Origin: Fratercula arctica
Lineage: Eukaryota > Chordata > Aves > Charadriiformes > Alcidae
Length of the DNA stretch: 64,000 nucleotides
Assembly: GCA_947846985.1 (NCBI GenBank)
Contig: CANTUZ010000025.1
Coordinates: forward strand, 2,292,100 to 2,356,099
Direction: 5' to 3'
The notes below the pieces were generated by a model. It was not told the DNA's origin. It saw nothing but the letters and a program-made list of their open reading frames with translations, and made no database searches. Below, piece by piece: positions 10,788 through 21,858 of the stretch; position 1 is the stretch's first letter; each line of letters opens with the position of its first letter. Position numbers and translations under genes: made by a program.

Positions 10788-11477
10788 AATAAAAAGCTTG
10801 TACTCAGAAATCTAAAATTGAAATAGGTAATTGGTTGATTATCAAACCTCAACAAAACAAGCATTTTATCCTCATGAAGCTGCCCCACATTTTCCTGTAA
10901 ACAAAAAAGGAGATAGCGTTACCAGAGTGTTATGTAAACTGATGTCTAATCAAGACCACTTCTGACATGGAAGAATTTGACAATTGGGACTCTAGCAGTT
11001 GTTATAGGCAAGACATTTCTTAGGCCTAGAATGAAATGTTACTGAATGACTGCAATACAATCATAACACAATCAAGTGTGCTACAAACCATCCAAGACTG
11101 CAGTAAAAATGTTACAAAATATAATTTTAGTATCAGCTAAGATCTTATTTCAGTTATATTTTAATATTGATTTTAGGCATTTGTCAGGCACTATGAATCT
11201 ACTAAATATAATATATAAAAATATACATATACCCCCCAATAATCTAAACTTTACAGCAAAAAACCTGAAGAAATCATTGATAGTTCACTCCAATTATATT
11301 AAATTTATGTGTGATACACCAAAACAAACACTCTAAAATCATACTTTCATACAGAATACTTAGTGCAAACATCCGTCAGCCTGCCTTTTACTATTAACTT
11401 ATTGAGAGTTGAACATACAAATACAACATCATAACTAAATTGAAGCTCCAAGCTTTAACTTAAGGTTTGTTCTCATG
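10788..11477 (-). other. TUT7 intron remnant
   Basis: This is AT-rich sequence with no recognised feature. Confidence 0.5.
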
Positions 11478-11555
11478 CATATAGGTTATGAATATACTCT
11501 GTCCAATTTAGATCTCGACCTAAAACATTATAGCCTCAAAGATCTACATATAAAA
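11478..11555 (-). pseudogene. TUT7: Possible eroded TUT7 exon carrying the third catalytic Asp
   Basis: The minus strand shows a faint, indel-riddled match to the next expected TUT7 exon (the region containing the third catalytic Asp), around a segment reading CTAAATTGGACAGAGTATAT. There is no continuous frame. This call rests on position and weak similarity only; the exon may simply be absent. Confidence 0.3.
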
Positions 11556-11718
11556 ACAAAAATAAATCTGAGTGTTCACAACATACACCCTCATTCTTAA
11601 TATCATGGTCGTTAATATGGTTTATCTTAATTATTTTCCATGTACAATGCCCCAGAACTTCCTCACTGCATCAGTCACATAAACAGAACCACTTATTTTA
11701 ATTATCAAGAAAGTTAAC

Positions 11719-11775
11719 TGAATGTTTCTTGAGAACCTTTGCTAAATCTTCGATAATTCTGATGCAATCTAGCCC
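11719..11775 (-). pseudogene. TUT7: TUT7 exon (GLDCIRIIEDLAKVLKKHS)
   Basis: The exon is 57 bp after acceptor TTAG, encoding 19 clean codons that end LKKHS. The following bases are GTTAAC, a weak but possible GT donor. It corresponds to the helix after the first catalytic Asp pair. Confidence 0.78.
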
Positions 11776-12303
11776 CTAAGATGTGAAGAAAAAAAGTCAG
11801 CACTGAAATTGTTAGAAGAGTTCTAGACAAAGTATTTCAGACATACCTTTTTTAACTTGCTGTTAAGCTTAAAGCTGTATGATTCAGTTTCATATTATAC
11901 AGAATTACATGAATACCAGAAATTGTTAAAAAAGGGCACTTCTTGTAAAATCAACACTAGACAGTATCTTAACATAGGCTTTTTTAAACTTTGTTAGGCA
12001 TGAAAGATGATTTATGTCCTTTTCCACCATCTTCCATTTCTAGTTGTTTATGCTACAAGCATATCTTATTTATTTGCACAGTTTATGCTAGAATGTTAGT
12101 GTAGAATTCAGAAAACTGAATACTGAGTAAAAATACTAAAATGCATACCTAGAACAACAGCAAAAAAACCCTGATAATCTGCTTTTGAGGCACCTGTTCG
12201 CATTTTCCTCTGATCTGAACAGTTTTTATAAAAAGTAAATTTTTTACAATATATACACAAAACCCCCTATAAAGTTGTGTACTACTTAATACCTATCCCC
12301 CCC
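11776..12303 (-). other. TUT7 intron remnant
   Basis: Non-coding AT-rich sequence leads to a C-rich run (about 12297-12303) at the LTR insertion point. Nothing else is seen. Confidence 0.5.
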
Positions 12304-13052
12304 TGTCCTGGTTTGAGGTAAAACAGAACCAATTTTCTGTTTTGTAGTTTTACTTTTTAGCTGGGCCTCTTCTAACTGACTAAAGTCTGAAATTAACAGC
12401 ATATTGTTCAGAAACTCTTCACTCTCAGAGTGATAAGACCTGATTATACCAAGGAATGGTAGGCACAGAGGCTCTTGCTTATACTTATTGCTATAACAAC
12501 CAAGGTCAGCTAACTTCGCTGTTTGCCCCGTTAGAGGGTCGGAAGCAGAAAAGCGTAGAGGGGTCCCACCTGCGGGGAGGAGCGGACAGGACAGGTGACC
12601 CAAAACTGACCAACAGGGTATTCCATCCCATCTGCATCACGCTCAGTATAAAAGCTGGGGGATCAAAGGGTCAACTCTCTTTCTTCAATGGCCAACGTCC
12701 AAGGAGGACCCTGTCTGTTCATCTGCCTTTGATCCCGATCCGAGCATTCCTGACTCCAGATCCAGAATCCAGCTCCTGTCTGTCGCTGACTCCAGTCTGT
12801 GACTTTCCCTGTGCCTGCTGGTGACGCGATCGTCACCCTGGGAGCTGGATACGGTTTTGTATATATTGTATACTTTTTTTTATTATTCTATTATTATTTA
12901 CTATTTCCTTATTTATTATTATTTTCATTAAAGTAGTTTATTTCTTTTTCTAAACTCATAAATCTCCTTATATCTTCCTCTCCTCTCTGAAGAGAGAGGG
13001 AGGGGAGGGCCATCTGTCATTCTGATTGGCCAATCTAGCCAAAACCACGACA
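12304..13052 (+). mobile_element. Solo LTR, ERVL-linked family (member 3)
   Basis: The 749-bp LTR starts TGTCCTGG and ends CCACGACA. It has a TATAAAAG box near 12648 and ATTAAA near 12928. The probable target duplication is imperfect, CCCCC on the left and CTCCC on the right. It lies in a TUT7 intron, 24 bp from an exon donor. Confidence 0.9.
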
Positions 13053-13076
13053 CTCCCAAATGCCTTGTCTACCTAC

Positions 13077-13172
13077 CTCAGCAGTTTCCAGTCCATAAAT
13101 TGCATACACATATCAAGGTCACTTTGAAGCCAAAGTCATTTTTTGAGGAGACAAACAAATTCAGCTTGCTTC
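13077..13172 (-). pseudogene. TUT7: TUT7 catalytic nucleotidyltransferase exon (frameshifted)
   Basis: The exon is 96 bp between acceptor TTACAG and donor GTAGGT. It begins SKLNLFVSSKNDFGFK. The nucleotide-binding Gly-Ser motif of this enzyme family (FGSS) reads FVSS here, because of a GTC codon at 13150-13152. Immediately after, about 4 bases are missing, and a further base is missing before the donor. The codons for the catalytic SDLD (Asp-X-Asp) are present but out of frame. The catalytic centre is therefore doubly broken. Confidence 0.85.
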
Positions 13173-14163
13173 CTGTAAGAGGTGTGACAATTATAACCCC
13201 ATATCAACACAGAATCTCAAATTGTACACATCTTCAAACCACAGCATGTCTTTTAACAGAAGCATTGAACACATTACTATTTTTCTGTAGTATTAAAAAA
13301 CATATTTTCACATCAGTTTTGCTGATGAGGAAAGAATCCCTACTTTTTTATTGGTTCAAATGAGGAGTCTGACAGATCCAGAAACAAATTAGGTGGTCAA
13401 ATAATTAAATCAGCAGCATGCAGGTCTGAACTAAAATCTGCATATAATATATGATTGCTCTCTGCAGAGATCTTCAGGATAAGGGACAGATCTGCCCACA
13501 TAACAGGCTCCAGCTAAAAATTCTTTCGCAAATTTTAAAAGACTATAAATTGAAGTACAGGTGCTACAGATAAGAATTCCAGAAATAAACAGTTTCAAAC
13601 AACTAGGCTATGCAGACAGGTTAAATGTTGTGTGCATATTTTAAAACATTTCAAAACCAATAAGCTTTAGTAGAGATGAGATGCAAACTCTTCCAGCCCT
13701 ATGCAAGACCCTTTTGACTTTTCTATTTTATTTTATTTTTTACTTTGAGACTATCAACTTTTCTCTGTCATAATAAAAACAAGTGCAAAGAGGAATGTTG
13801 AAATGAAGGGAAACACATATATGAACTAAAACATTTTTTCTTAACCTTAGGATCAGGACCCCTAAGGGGTTTCCTTAGGGACTACAGAAAGCTTATTGTT
13901 TGTAAGAATATATGCAACAACAAGAAATCTGGATAATAAATAAGGTTAAAAAAATTATAAGACTGTTCTGCTACTACTTTGATCCTTGTTTTCTTAACTT
14001 GCCATTGTTCCTTCCTACTGATGCGCTGTATTTCTGACTAACCAAAGAAAGCTTAAAACTATTTATTTATTTATATATACACACACAATTGACATGATTT
14101 TGGAGCCTTTATTGTTTGTTTAAAGACAGAGGATGTCAACATGAAGGGAGTCCAGTACATAAT
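13173..14163 (-). other. TUT7 intron remnant
   Basis: Non-coding sequence with no recognisable repeat or exon. Confidence 0.5.
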
Positions 14164-14871
14164 TGTCCTAGTTTGAGGTAAAACAGAAACAATTTTCTGT
14201 TTAGTAGTATTACTTTTTAGCGAAGTCTCTTCTAACTCTCTGAAATTAACAGCAAATTGTTCAGAAACTGTTCTCAGAGTGATAAGATCTATGTTTATAG
14301 TTAATGCCAAGGAATGGTACGCAGAGAGGCTCTTGCTTATACTTATTGCTATAACAATCAAGGTCAGCTAACTTTATTTGCCCTGTTGGAGGGTTGGAAA
14401 TGGAAAAGCACCTGCAGGGAGGAGCGGACAGGACAGGTGACCCAAAACTGACCAACAGGGTATTCCATCCCATCTGCATCACGCTCAGTATAAAAGCTGA
14501 GGGATCAAAGGGGCAGCTCTCTTTCTGCAATGGCCAGCGTCCGAGGAGGACTCTGTTCATCCACCTTTGATCCCGATCCGAGCATTCCTGACTCCAGATC
14601 TGGAATCCAGCTCCTGTCTGTTGCTGACTCCAGTCTGGGACTTCCCCAGTGCCTGCCAGTGATGTGATTGTCATCAGCTTGATACGGTTTTGTATATATT
14701 GTATCTATTTCATTATTTTCTTTTTAGTTTATTATTAATATTTCATTAAAGTAGTTTAGTTCTTTCTAAACTCATAAATCTCTTTATCTCTCTCCCTTTT
14801 CTCCTCAGAGCGAGAGGTGGGGGAGAGCATCTTTCATCTCGTCATTGGCGAATCTAGCCCAAACCACAACA
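14164..14871 (+). mobile_element. Solo LTR, ERVL-linked family (member 4)
   Basis: The 708-bp LTR has ends TGTCCTAG and CCACAACA and a perfect 5-bp duplication ATAAT (14159-14163 and 14872-14876). It has a TATAAAAG box at 14490-14497 and ATTAAA near 14743. It is a solo insertion in a TUT7 intron. Confidence 0.92.
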
Positions 14872-15074
14872 ATAATATACATAGTTGAGACATAAGTTGT
14901 AGTAGTTATATGGTTATTGTAATGGAAGATAACACAAATTAATGTAACGTTATATAGTAATGTTGAGCAAAAATATAGGTTAATGTTGAAATACCAAAAC
15001 ATTTATTATGCTGACATGATGACATTCTTAGAAAACACTGAAATATAAGTATAAAGCCAGAACTACATCATTAC

Positions 15075-15161
15075 CTGGGAAGTCCTGTCTAATGAAATTT
15101 TCCAAGTTTTGTTGTATATCTTCCCGAGCTTGATCCTCTGTGATATTTGGAGCAAAATCCT
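15075..15161 (-). pseudogene. TUT7: TUT7 exon (DFAPNITEDQARE), intact frame
   Basis: The exon is 87 bp with a good acceptor (TTGTTAG) and donor (GTAATG). It encodes DFAPNITEDQAREDIQQNLE and FIRQDFPG, the stretch just before the catalytic nucleotidyltransferase core. There is no disabling change inside the exon. Confidence 0.88.
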
Positions 15162-15440
15162 CTAACAAAAACAAAACCCCTTACACCACAACTCAGTCAA
15201 CAAAAAATGGAAAAAATGAGGGGTGTAGAATAGGAGAAAAGAAAAGCAAGAGAAGATTCACATGTGAAGGAAAGAAAGCAAGGCTGAAGTAGAAAAGAAA
15301 TACTTGTTGAAAGAAAAACATTAAATAGAGAAATAATGCATTTTGTCTGGTCAGAAATAATGAAAGAGAAAGGAGAACAGTTGAATCACTCTGAAAAGAA
15401 CAAAAGTGGAGAAGGGTTATAAAACAGCATTCTGACTGAT

Positions 15441-15918
15441 TGTGTGAGCTGATGCAGGCAGGACGCAGGAACAGCCACAAAACCACAGATGAAAGTCAAA
15501 GAACAAATTTAATCTTGATAGCTCATGGATCAGGGAATCTCCAAAGCAGCACCCAGGCAGATGCATGCAAGCAGTGGACACAGGCACCGCAGAGCAAGAG
15601 AGAGTCCTTATTAGCAAGAGAGTGAGAGAGCGAGAGCGCACTCAGACTCCCTGTTCTTGCCAATATTTCAAGGGTTCAAGCAGGCCTAGTTTTCCCACTG
15701 TGCTTTGATCTTCTTCAACAACAGGCCAGGATTCTCAAGCGGCTAGACAAGGTGTCCCTGAGACCATAGCAGACGTTATCTAAGTGCAGATGTTCTACTT
15801 GCAAACACATAAGTCTGAACAACAATTAATGTGATATATGTGTTTCCCAGTAACCCAGGTGCGAGTCACTTGAGCGTATTTACAGTCCTCCTCGCCGATC
15901 TTCCATTACTTTCCCACA
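15441..15918 (-). mobile_element. Solo LTR, 478 bp, TUT7 intron
   Basis: The plus-strand ends are TGTGTGAG and TCCCACA, with the 5-bp duplication CTGAT at 15436-15440 and 15919-15923. The minus strand carries ATTAAA near 15510, which suggests minus orientation. It is a different family from the 750-bp LTRs. Confidence 0.82.
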
Positions 15919-16309
15919 CTGATTTTTCTAGAACACTGATGTCTTTGCTTATTAAAAAAAACATAGCTTGAGGAACAGTAATGAAATTCAAAGTAGAGAC
16001 AAATGTAAAAGTATCAGTCAAAAAAACCTACCCAAAATTAAATTCTTAGATTAATATTAATATGTCTAAATGAGTAATCACATAGCCAGTATGTAGAAGA
16101 TAAACATTTTGTATTTTTCTAGATTCCAACTACTTAGTAGTTCTATTATAGCCCATATGAATCTAAAAGTATATCTAATAGAGTTGGATGTAGGGTGGCA
16201 GATAAATCGGTCCCCTTTATAACAGCATTAGCCCGTGGTTATTTCATTGTTTTTTGCAATTCTTTTCTTACACACAACAATATTCAAAGGAAAAAAATCC
16301 CAAACTTAT
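15919..16309 (-). other. TUT7 intron remnant
   Basis: AT-rich sequence without recognised features lies between the LTR and the zinc-knuckle exon. Confidence 0.5.
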
Positions 16310-16460
16310 GGTAACACTGGACACAAATTTTATCTAAAATAAATGAAAATTTGGGTGTCAGTGCTGGCAATGGGTCTAGCTCAATTTTCTTGAAGTCTTC
16401 TGGACAATCACTCTTTAAGTTACCTTCCCATCTGCACAAGCTACATACTACTGTAGGAGA
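16310..16460 (-). pseudogene. TUT7: TUT7 CCHC zinc-knuckle exon (His lost, donor lost)
   Basis: The exon is 151 bp after acceptor ATTCAG. It encodes SPTVVCSLC, then a knuckle spaced C-X2-C-X4-N-X4-C, so the zinc-binding His is Asn (codon at 16419-16421). CPEDFKKIEL and ICVQCY follow. At the 3' edge the expected donor GTAAGT reads ATAAGT, and no other donor in the correct phase is seen. The frame itself is open. Confidence 0.85.
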
Positions 16461-16583
16461 CTGAATGAACAGAAAGCAAGATTTATTTTTTTAAATAATC
16501 TTTTAATGAATTTGAGCAATATTTTCATAGAACTGATAATAAAACATAAACATATTGCTTATTTTCTGATAAAGTTTGCTTAC

Positions 16584-17682
16584 CATGTCCTTAGTAAAAG
16601 CTGATTTACTGAATTCATAAAAGTGTTCAGATTCTAAACACTGTTCTATTGCTGTGTTCTTTTCAAAAAGGCTTCTTTTCTCAGTAAGATCCTCTTGACT
16701 CAAATTGATCCTCAGATATCCAGCCACATTTTCTTTGATATGTTTGTCTTCATATTTAATGGGGATGGACAAAACTTTCTCAGATGGTGCATCCTCATTT
16801 CCAGATCCAGTGCATGCATTATCTAGCTCACTTTCAGCTCTTATACCACCACATTCTGTCTGATTTAGAAGAGTTGGTTCTTCAATTTCATCATTCAAGC
16901 TAATCATTTCAGATATCCAGTTCTGTATTGATGGTATGATTTCTTTGGGTATTCATCCAGTTCATCAGTATCTTCAGTACTCTCTTCAATGCTAATCTTA
17001 TCATCTATTATATCACTGTATTCTAAGTCAAACTCATCATTCTCTATAAGTGCAGGGTTTTGAAAACCTTTTAAGTCTGAAGTACTACATGTCTCTATAT
17101 CATGCTCATTCACTGTAACAGGGAGATCTCCACTTTCACTGTCTTCATCTATTCCCTGATCAGCAATCATCAAAATATTATTCCATCTTCTTTCTTGTTC
17201 ATGTTCTTCCTCTTCTTCCTGTTAATTTTCCTTCTCTTCAAGACTTGGTTTAAAAACCTCATTATCTCCAGAAATAACTTCTTCAATTACACAATCTGAA
17301 TCTTCACGGGCAATTCCCAAACGTCTTGTATCATCAGTCAGTTCTTCTGTCAAGCTTTCTGAGACACCACACAGTTTTGAAGGAGCAATTCTATAAGCTC
17401 AAGGGATACTTGTACTCTCAATTATGCAATCTATTGCTCTGTTTGTTTTACCATCCAAGTTTTGCAACTCATAATTTTCATGCTTTACAGCATCTTTTCC
17501 ACAGTCCAACATTTGGGATTTCTCCTCAGTGATATTTGGAAGGTGTGTTTTGCTCAATTTTGTAGTTTTTTTGTGAGGCAAGGCAAAATACTTATAAGTT
17601 ACTCTCAGACAATGAAGAATATATTCATACACTAGCTGGCTATTCAGAGTTCTTGCAACATTTCTTTTGACTGCATATGAGT
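16584..17682 (-). pseudogene. TUT7: TUT7 large linker exon (stops and frameshift)
   Basis: The exon is 1099 bp, with acceptor TTCTAG after 17682 and donor GTAAGC after 16584. It starts SYAVKRNVARTLNSQ and YKYFALPHKK, the end of the first PAP-associated region. The long acidic linker follows, with landmarks DLKGFQNP, ELDNACTGSGNEDA and FYEFSK that I recognise from TUT7. Inactivating changes are TGA at 17399-17401, TAA at 17222-17224, and a one-base frameshift near 16950 that separates two long frames. Confidence 0.9.
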
Positions 17683-18033
17683 CTAGAAGAAAGAAGTGGG
17701 CCAGTAGTGTAGGAATTAACTTTAAAAAACAAAAAATACTTATATCTTTACAAAATTTAAATATACTGCCATCAATTACTATGTGTAGGAACATAAAATC
17801 TACAAATTTTGCTGAAAGCAATTTATAAAAAATTACTTAATTATATTTGATAACACTAATAAAAATACCCAAGAGAAATATTAAATTGATTTTTTCAAAG
17901 CATATTCCACTCTACTGTTGTGAATCACAGTCCAATATTAAAAACATAAGTGATTACACGTGATGTCAGTAGCCAAGACAATACCCTGGGAAGTTAAAGG
18001 TAATAGCTCCTTAATTTTTTATGATAAACATAC
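17683..18033 (-). other. TUT7 intron remnant
   Basis: This short intron lies between two recognised exons whose phases match (1 to 1). No element is seen in it. Confidence 0.65.
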
Positions 18034-18178
18034 CTTCCACAGCAATGCACATTTTAGGCCAGTCCTTTGATTCATGAGACACTGTTTCTTTGAGTCAGAT
18101 GCTAATAACCAAATCAGTCAAATTGAACTCCAAGGCATAGAAATTAAGAAGTTCCAACCAGAGCTGAACACTGGTGTT
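18034..18178 (-). pseudogene. TUT7: TUT7 exon, N-terminal PAP-associated region (one stop)
   Basis: The exon is 145 bp between acceptor GATTCAG and donor GTATG. It encodes QLWLELLNFYALEFNLTDL, then a TGA (18095-18097) where an Arg codon is expected, then KDWPKM. It ends in phase 1, which joins in frame to the exon at 16584-17682 (E-D-S-Y-A-V-K across the junction). The splice sites look usable. Confidence 0.85.
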
Positions 18179-18542
18179 CTGAATCAAATACTAAGGGAGC
18201 TTGTCAATTACAAAATAAAAGCTTAAATAACATTTAACGCATATATGGGTTTTTAGCTATAAAAATAAATAAAACACTAATCTAGAATATGCACTTGTTA
18301 ATAATGTCATATAATTTGATTTCATTGTAGTCCATCTGTAATGTAATATTACAAAATTTACAGTTGCCTCCATATTCCAATGCTCATGTCTCAACATGGA
18401 AGATTAATACTTTACCCAAATAAGAAAAAACTGCAATAAACAAAATTTAAAGAAATGGTATAAGCAAGGATTATAAAAGTTAAAAATGTCAGACTGTAGT
18501 AATGTTTAAAGAATAATATCAATGATTAATAACAATGCTTAT

Positions 18543-18953
18543 TGCCGGGTCCAAACCGACTCTCAGTCGTGCGGGCACAGGGAAAGACGAACGCACCAAT
18601 ATGATGCAAGTCAATTCCAACTTTATTCAGCTTAATCGTTACATTTATAGTATTATGCTATCTGTTCATGCGCTCTAACTCCTACTGATTGGCTGCATGC
18701 TATCTTCACGAGCTGTCCACGCGCAGGCAGCATCCTGCTGATAGGTTGAAGGTCGATTGCCATGCGCTTCTCAGTGTCTTCTAACTGGTCGTCTCTGTCT
18801 GTTCACGCGGAGCAGCAGCTTTGCTTTTCATGTTCCTTTCCTTGCTGATATCTCCTGGCGCTTGCTTAACTTTTCTCTCAAGGCGCCTCTCATGGGTACA
18901 GCTTTGTCTCATCAAGGCCAAACAGATTCCCTATGCTACTCTCTATCTCCACA
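18543..18953 (-). mobile_element. Solo LTR with 6-bp duplication (class II-like)
   Basis: The 411-bp LTR has plus-strand ends TGCCGGGT and CTCCACA. It is flanked by the perfect 6-bp repeat GCTTAT (18537-18542 and 18954-18959). The minus strand has AATAAA near 18632, so its orientation is minus. Six-base duplications are typical of alpha/beta-like (ERVK, avian leukosis-type) integrases. It is more GC-rich than its surroundings and may be relatively young. Confidence 0.85.
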
Positions 18954-19664
18954 GCTTATTAAGTGATTTTTATCATAATTAATATATTTCCAAGAAAATA
19001 TCACAGAATATCTAGATTGAGAGAATGGATATAGCTTATTTGTTAGCAAAGCCTAAATATGAGATATAATGAGTCCAAAAAAAAAACCCACCAACCTTGA
19101 ATATTCATTCAAGTTTACAGAAGAAAAACACATATTCAAGTGAGGCATGAAAAAACAGAAGTTGTATCACTTAGACTTTCTGGATGCTTATTCTGCCAGC
19201 TCTGAAATGTTTAACCCCCATGAAATAATTCGTTTCTTGTGGTACTTGGTACACAGCAACAGACAATAGATACTATGAATATTATCTCAATATTGACTCT
19301 AGTGCATAGTCTTTTAAAATAGTTGGGGGGTTTTTTTGGAAGGAGGAAATAGCTTTCATATACTTAAATCTAACCTTAAAATAAAATGGCTTCAAGTCTG
19401 GAAACTATATTTTCTCCTCTGGTTCACAGATTAAAACTCAGGGTCTTATCAAAGAGTTAGTTTGAAGTAGCACTCAGTTTTCTGCTAGGTTCTTAGCACC
19501 AAAGGATAAGCATAGTAAGCCTCATATCAAACTATCATGTAATCTCCTAAATTCAGTTTATGGTTTTGCAATACAAAACACAAAACAAAAATAGAAGGTG
19601 GGTCTTTTTCCAAGAACAGCAATGACTGCTAGACTACTACTGAAATAAATTAAATGGTTCAAAC
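18954..19664 (-). other. TUT7 intron remnant
   Basis: Non-coding sequence without a recognised element. If another N-terminal exon lies here I could not find it. Confidence 0.5.
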
Positions 19665-19790
19665 CTTGCCCGTTGTAGGAAAAGTTTCTTTTGGCCAGTC
19701 ATCAATGGGGTTATGCTCCCAAACCACAGTATCATTCTCAACTTCTTTAAGATGAAAATTAGTTAATTTGTTTAATGAGACTCCTCCAAT
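19665..19790 (-). pseudogene. TUT7: TUT7 exon, N-terminal half (intact frame)
   Basis: The exon is 126 bp, with acceptor TTCAG before 19790 and donor GTTTGA after 19665. It encodes 42 codons without a stop, including VVWEHNPIDDWP. It probably belongs to the N-terminal inactive nucleotidyltransferase/PAP-associated region. The frame and both splice sites are preserved. Confidence 0.78.
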
Positions 19791-20211
19791 CTGAAGGTAA
19801 TAGAAAAAGCAGCATAAAGCTTAATATCAAGTGAACCTTAAACGATTTCCCCCATGTTAATAAGCCAAAGAAAAACAGAACAAAGTTTGAAGATAGCTGT
19901 ACCAGGCCTAGAATCCTCCCTGCCCCTGATTCTCTCTCCCTCTACTTCCCTATACTTATAACAGCACTCAAGAATTCAGCACTGTTGTAAGGGCATCCAT
20001 ACTACATAAACCTTTGTCTTAGCACATTACTGATGCATTAAAATACAGTTTTTAATTACATAATCATATACTATGGAACTTTTGCCTCATTCAGTGCAGA
20101 GAGTGGAGAGGGTCTGGGGATGAGTCAATCACAAAGCAAGCAGTTAACTGAAATGTCCATGTAACTGGTTATGGAAACAACATGCACACTTCTAACAGGT
20201 AAGTATAAGAA
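19791..20211. other. Non-coding sequence upstream of the first TUT7 exon found
   Basis: Probably an intron of the TUT7 remnant. No further 5' exon is recognised here or to the right, so the 5' third of the gene is missing or displaced by repeats. Confidence 0.45.
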
Positions 20212-20976
20212 CCCATTTTTAAAAAGGGTAAAAAGGAGATACCCTGGGAACTATCGACCAGTCAGCCTCACCTTTGTGCATGGTAAGATCATGGAACAGA
20301 TCCTCCTGGAAGACATGTCAAAACATATGGAAGGCAGGGAGGTGATTAGAGACAGCCAACATGGCTTCACCAAGGGCAAATTGTGCCTGACTAATCTGGT
20401 GGCCTTCTACGATGGAGGGACTGCATCAGCGGACAAGGGAAGAGCTACAGATGTCCTCTACCTGGACATCTGTAAGGCCTTGGATACTGTCCCCACCAAC
20501 ATTCCTACCTCTAAATTGGAGAGATATGGTTTGGATGGCTGCATCAATGGCTCAATGTCCAAGTGGAAACCAGTAACGAGTGGTGTCCCTCAAGGGTCCG
20601 TACTGGGACCAATACTATTTAATATCTTCATCAACAACATAGACAGTGGGACTGAGTGCACCCTCAGCAAGTTTGTGGATGACACCAAGCTGAGTGGTGC
20701 AGTTGATTCTTTGGAAGGAGGGGATGCCATCCAGAGGGACCTTGACAGGCTTGAGGAGTGGGCCCATGTGAACCTCATGAAGTTCAACAAGGCCAAGGGC
20801 AAGGTCCTGCAAAGGTCCCTGGGTCAGGGCAATCCCCAATATCAATACAGGCTGGGGATGAAGGGATTGAGAGCAGTCCTGCCAAGAAGGCCTTGGGGAT
20901 AGTGGTGAATGAAAAATTGGACATGAGCCGGCAATGTGCACTTCCAGCCCAGAAAGCCAACTGTATCCTGGGCTAC

Positions 20977-21737
20977 TGTCATGGTTTGGGCTGGACTGGC
21001 TACTGAATGAACAACAGATGCTCTCTTTGACCTCTCTCCCTTTAGAGAAGGCAGAGAGAATGAGAGGAAGAGAGAACTTATGGGTTGAAAAAGAAACTAA
21101 ACTACTTTAATGAAATATTAATAATAAAAAAATACAAACAAAAGATAATAATATTAATAAGAAAATAATGAAATATATACAATGTATACAACCCATATCG
21201 AGCTCCCAGGATGATGATCGCATCACCAGCACGCACTGGGAAAAGTCCCAGACTGGACTCAGGGAACTGGGTTCTGTATCTGGAGTCAGGAATGCACGGA
21301 TCGGGATCAAAGGCAGATGAACAGACAGAGTCCTCCTCAGACACCAGCCATTGAAGAAAGATCCCTTTGATCCCTCAGCTTTATTCTGAGCATGATGTAC
21401 ATGGGATGGAATACGCTGTTGGTCAGTTTTGGGTCACCTGTCCTGTCTTCTCCTCCCCACAGGTGTGACCCCTCTACGCTCTTCCGCTTCCAACCCTCTA
21501 ACTTGGTACATAATGAAGTTAGCTGACCTTGGTTGTTATAGCAATAAATATAAGCAGGAGCCTCTCTGCCTACCATTCCTTGGGATTCACTATAAACATC
21601 AGACCTTATCTGCTAGAAGCCAACACTGTCTGGAAAAATATGCTGTTAATTTCAGAGTTGGTTAGTTAGAAGAGGCTTAGCAGAAAAGTAAAATTACTGA
21701 AAAGAAATTTGGTTCTGTTTTAACTCAAACCAGGACA
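20977..21737 (-). mobile_element. Solo LTR, ERVL-linked family (member 5) inside CR1 copy D
   Basis: The 761-bp LTR is in minus orientation with plus-strand ends TGTCATGG and CCAGGACA. It has a perfect GCTAC duplication at 20972-20976 and 21738-21742. CR1 sequence resumes in register on the far side, which confirms the insertion. Confidence 0.94.
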
Positions 21738-21858
21738 GCTACATAAAAAGAAGTGTGGCCAGCAGGTCGAGGGATGTGATTCTCCCCCTCTAGTCCGCTC
21801 TCGTGAGACCCCACCTGGAGTACTGCATCCAGCTCTGGGGTCCACAGGACAAGAAGGT

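Larger units (their letters stand above)
6360..19790 (-). pseudogene. TUT7: TUT7 (ZCCHC6) degenerate intron-bearing copy
   Basis: TUT7 is a cytoplasmic terminal uridylyltransferase that adds U to let-7 precursors and mRNA tails. At least eleven exons in the right order and phase can be read on the minus strand. They run from the end of the N-terminal inactive nucleotidyltransferase half, through the acidic linker and first CCHC knuckle, into the catalytic nucleotidyltransferase and PAP-associated domains. Five exons are clean. The others carry stops (18095-18097, 17399-17401, 17222-17224), frameshifts (about 16950, two in 13077-13172, one near 6440), two lost splice donors (16310 and 6360), a lost zinc ligand, a lost motif glycine, and a CR1 inside an exon (7741-9203). 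Introns are kept, so this is not a processed copy. The TUT4 paralogue is less likely from the linker residues I recall. A decayed W gametolog of a Z gene is the best inference. Confidence 0.88.

Noticed and set aside
11460..11490. Match of the minus strand at this place to the TUT7 ALHNTRLL segment
   Set aside because: The true segment is at 9204-9234 with a proper acceptor, so this similarity is accidental.
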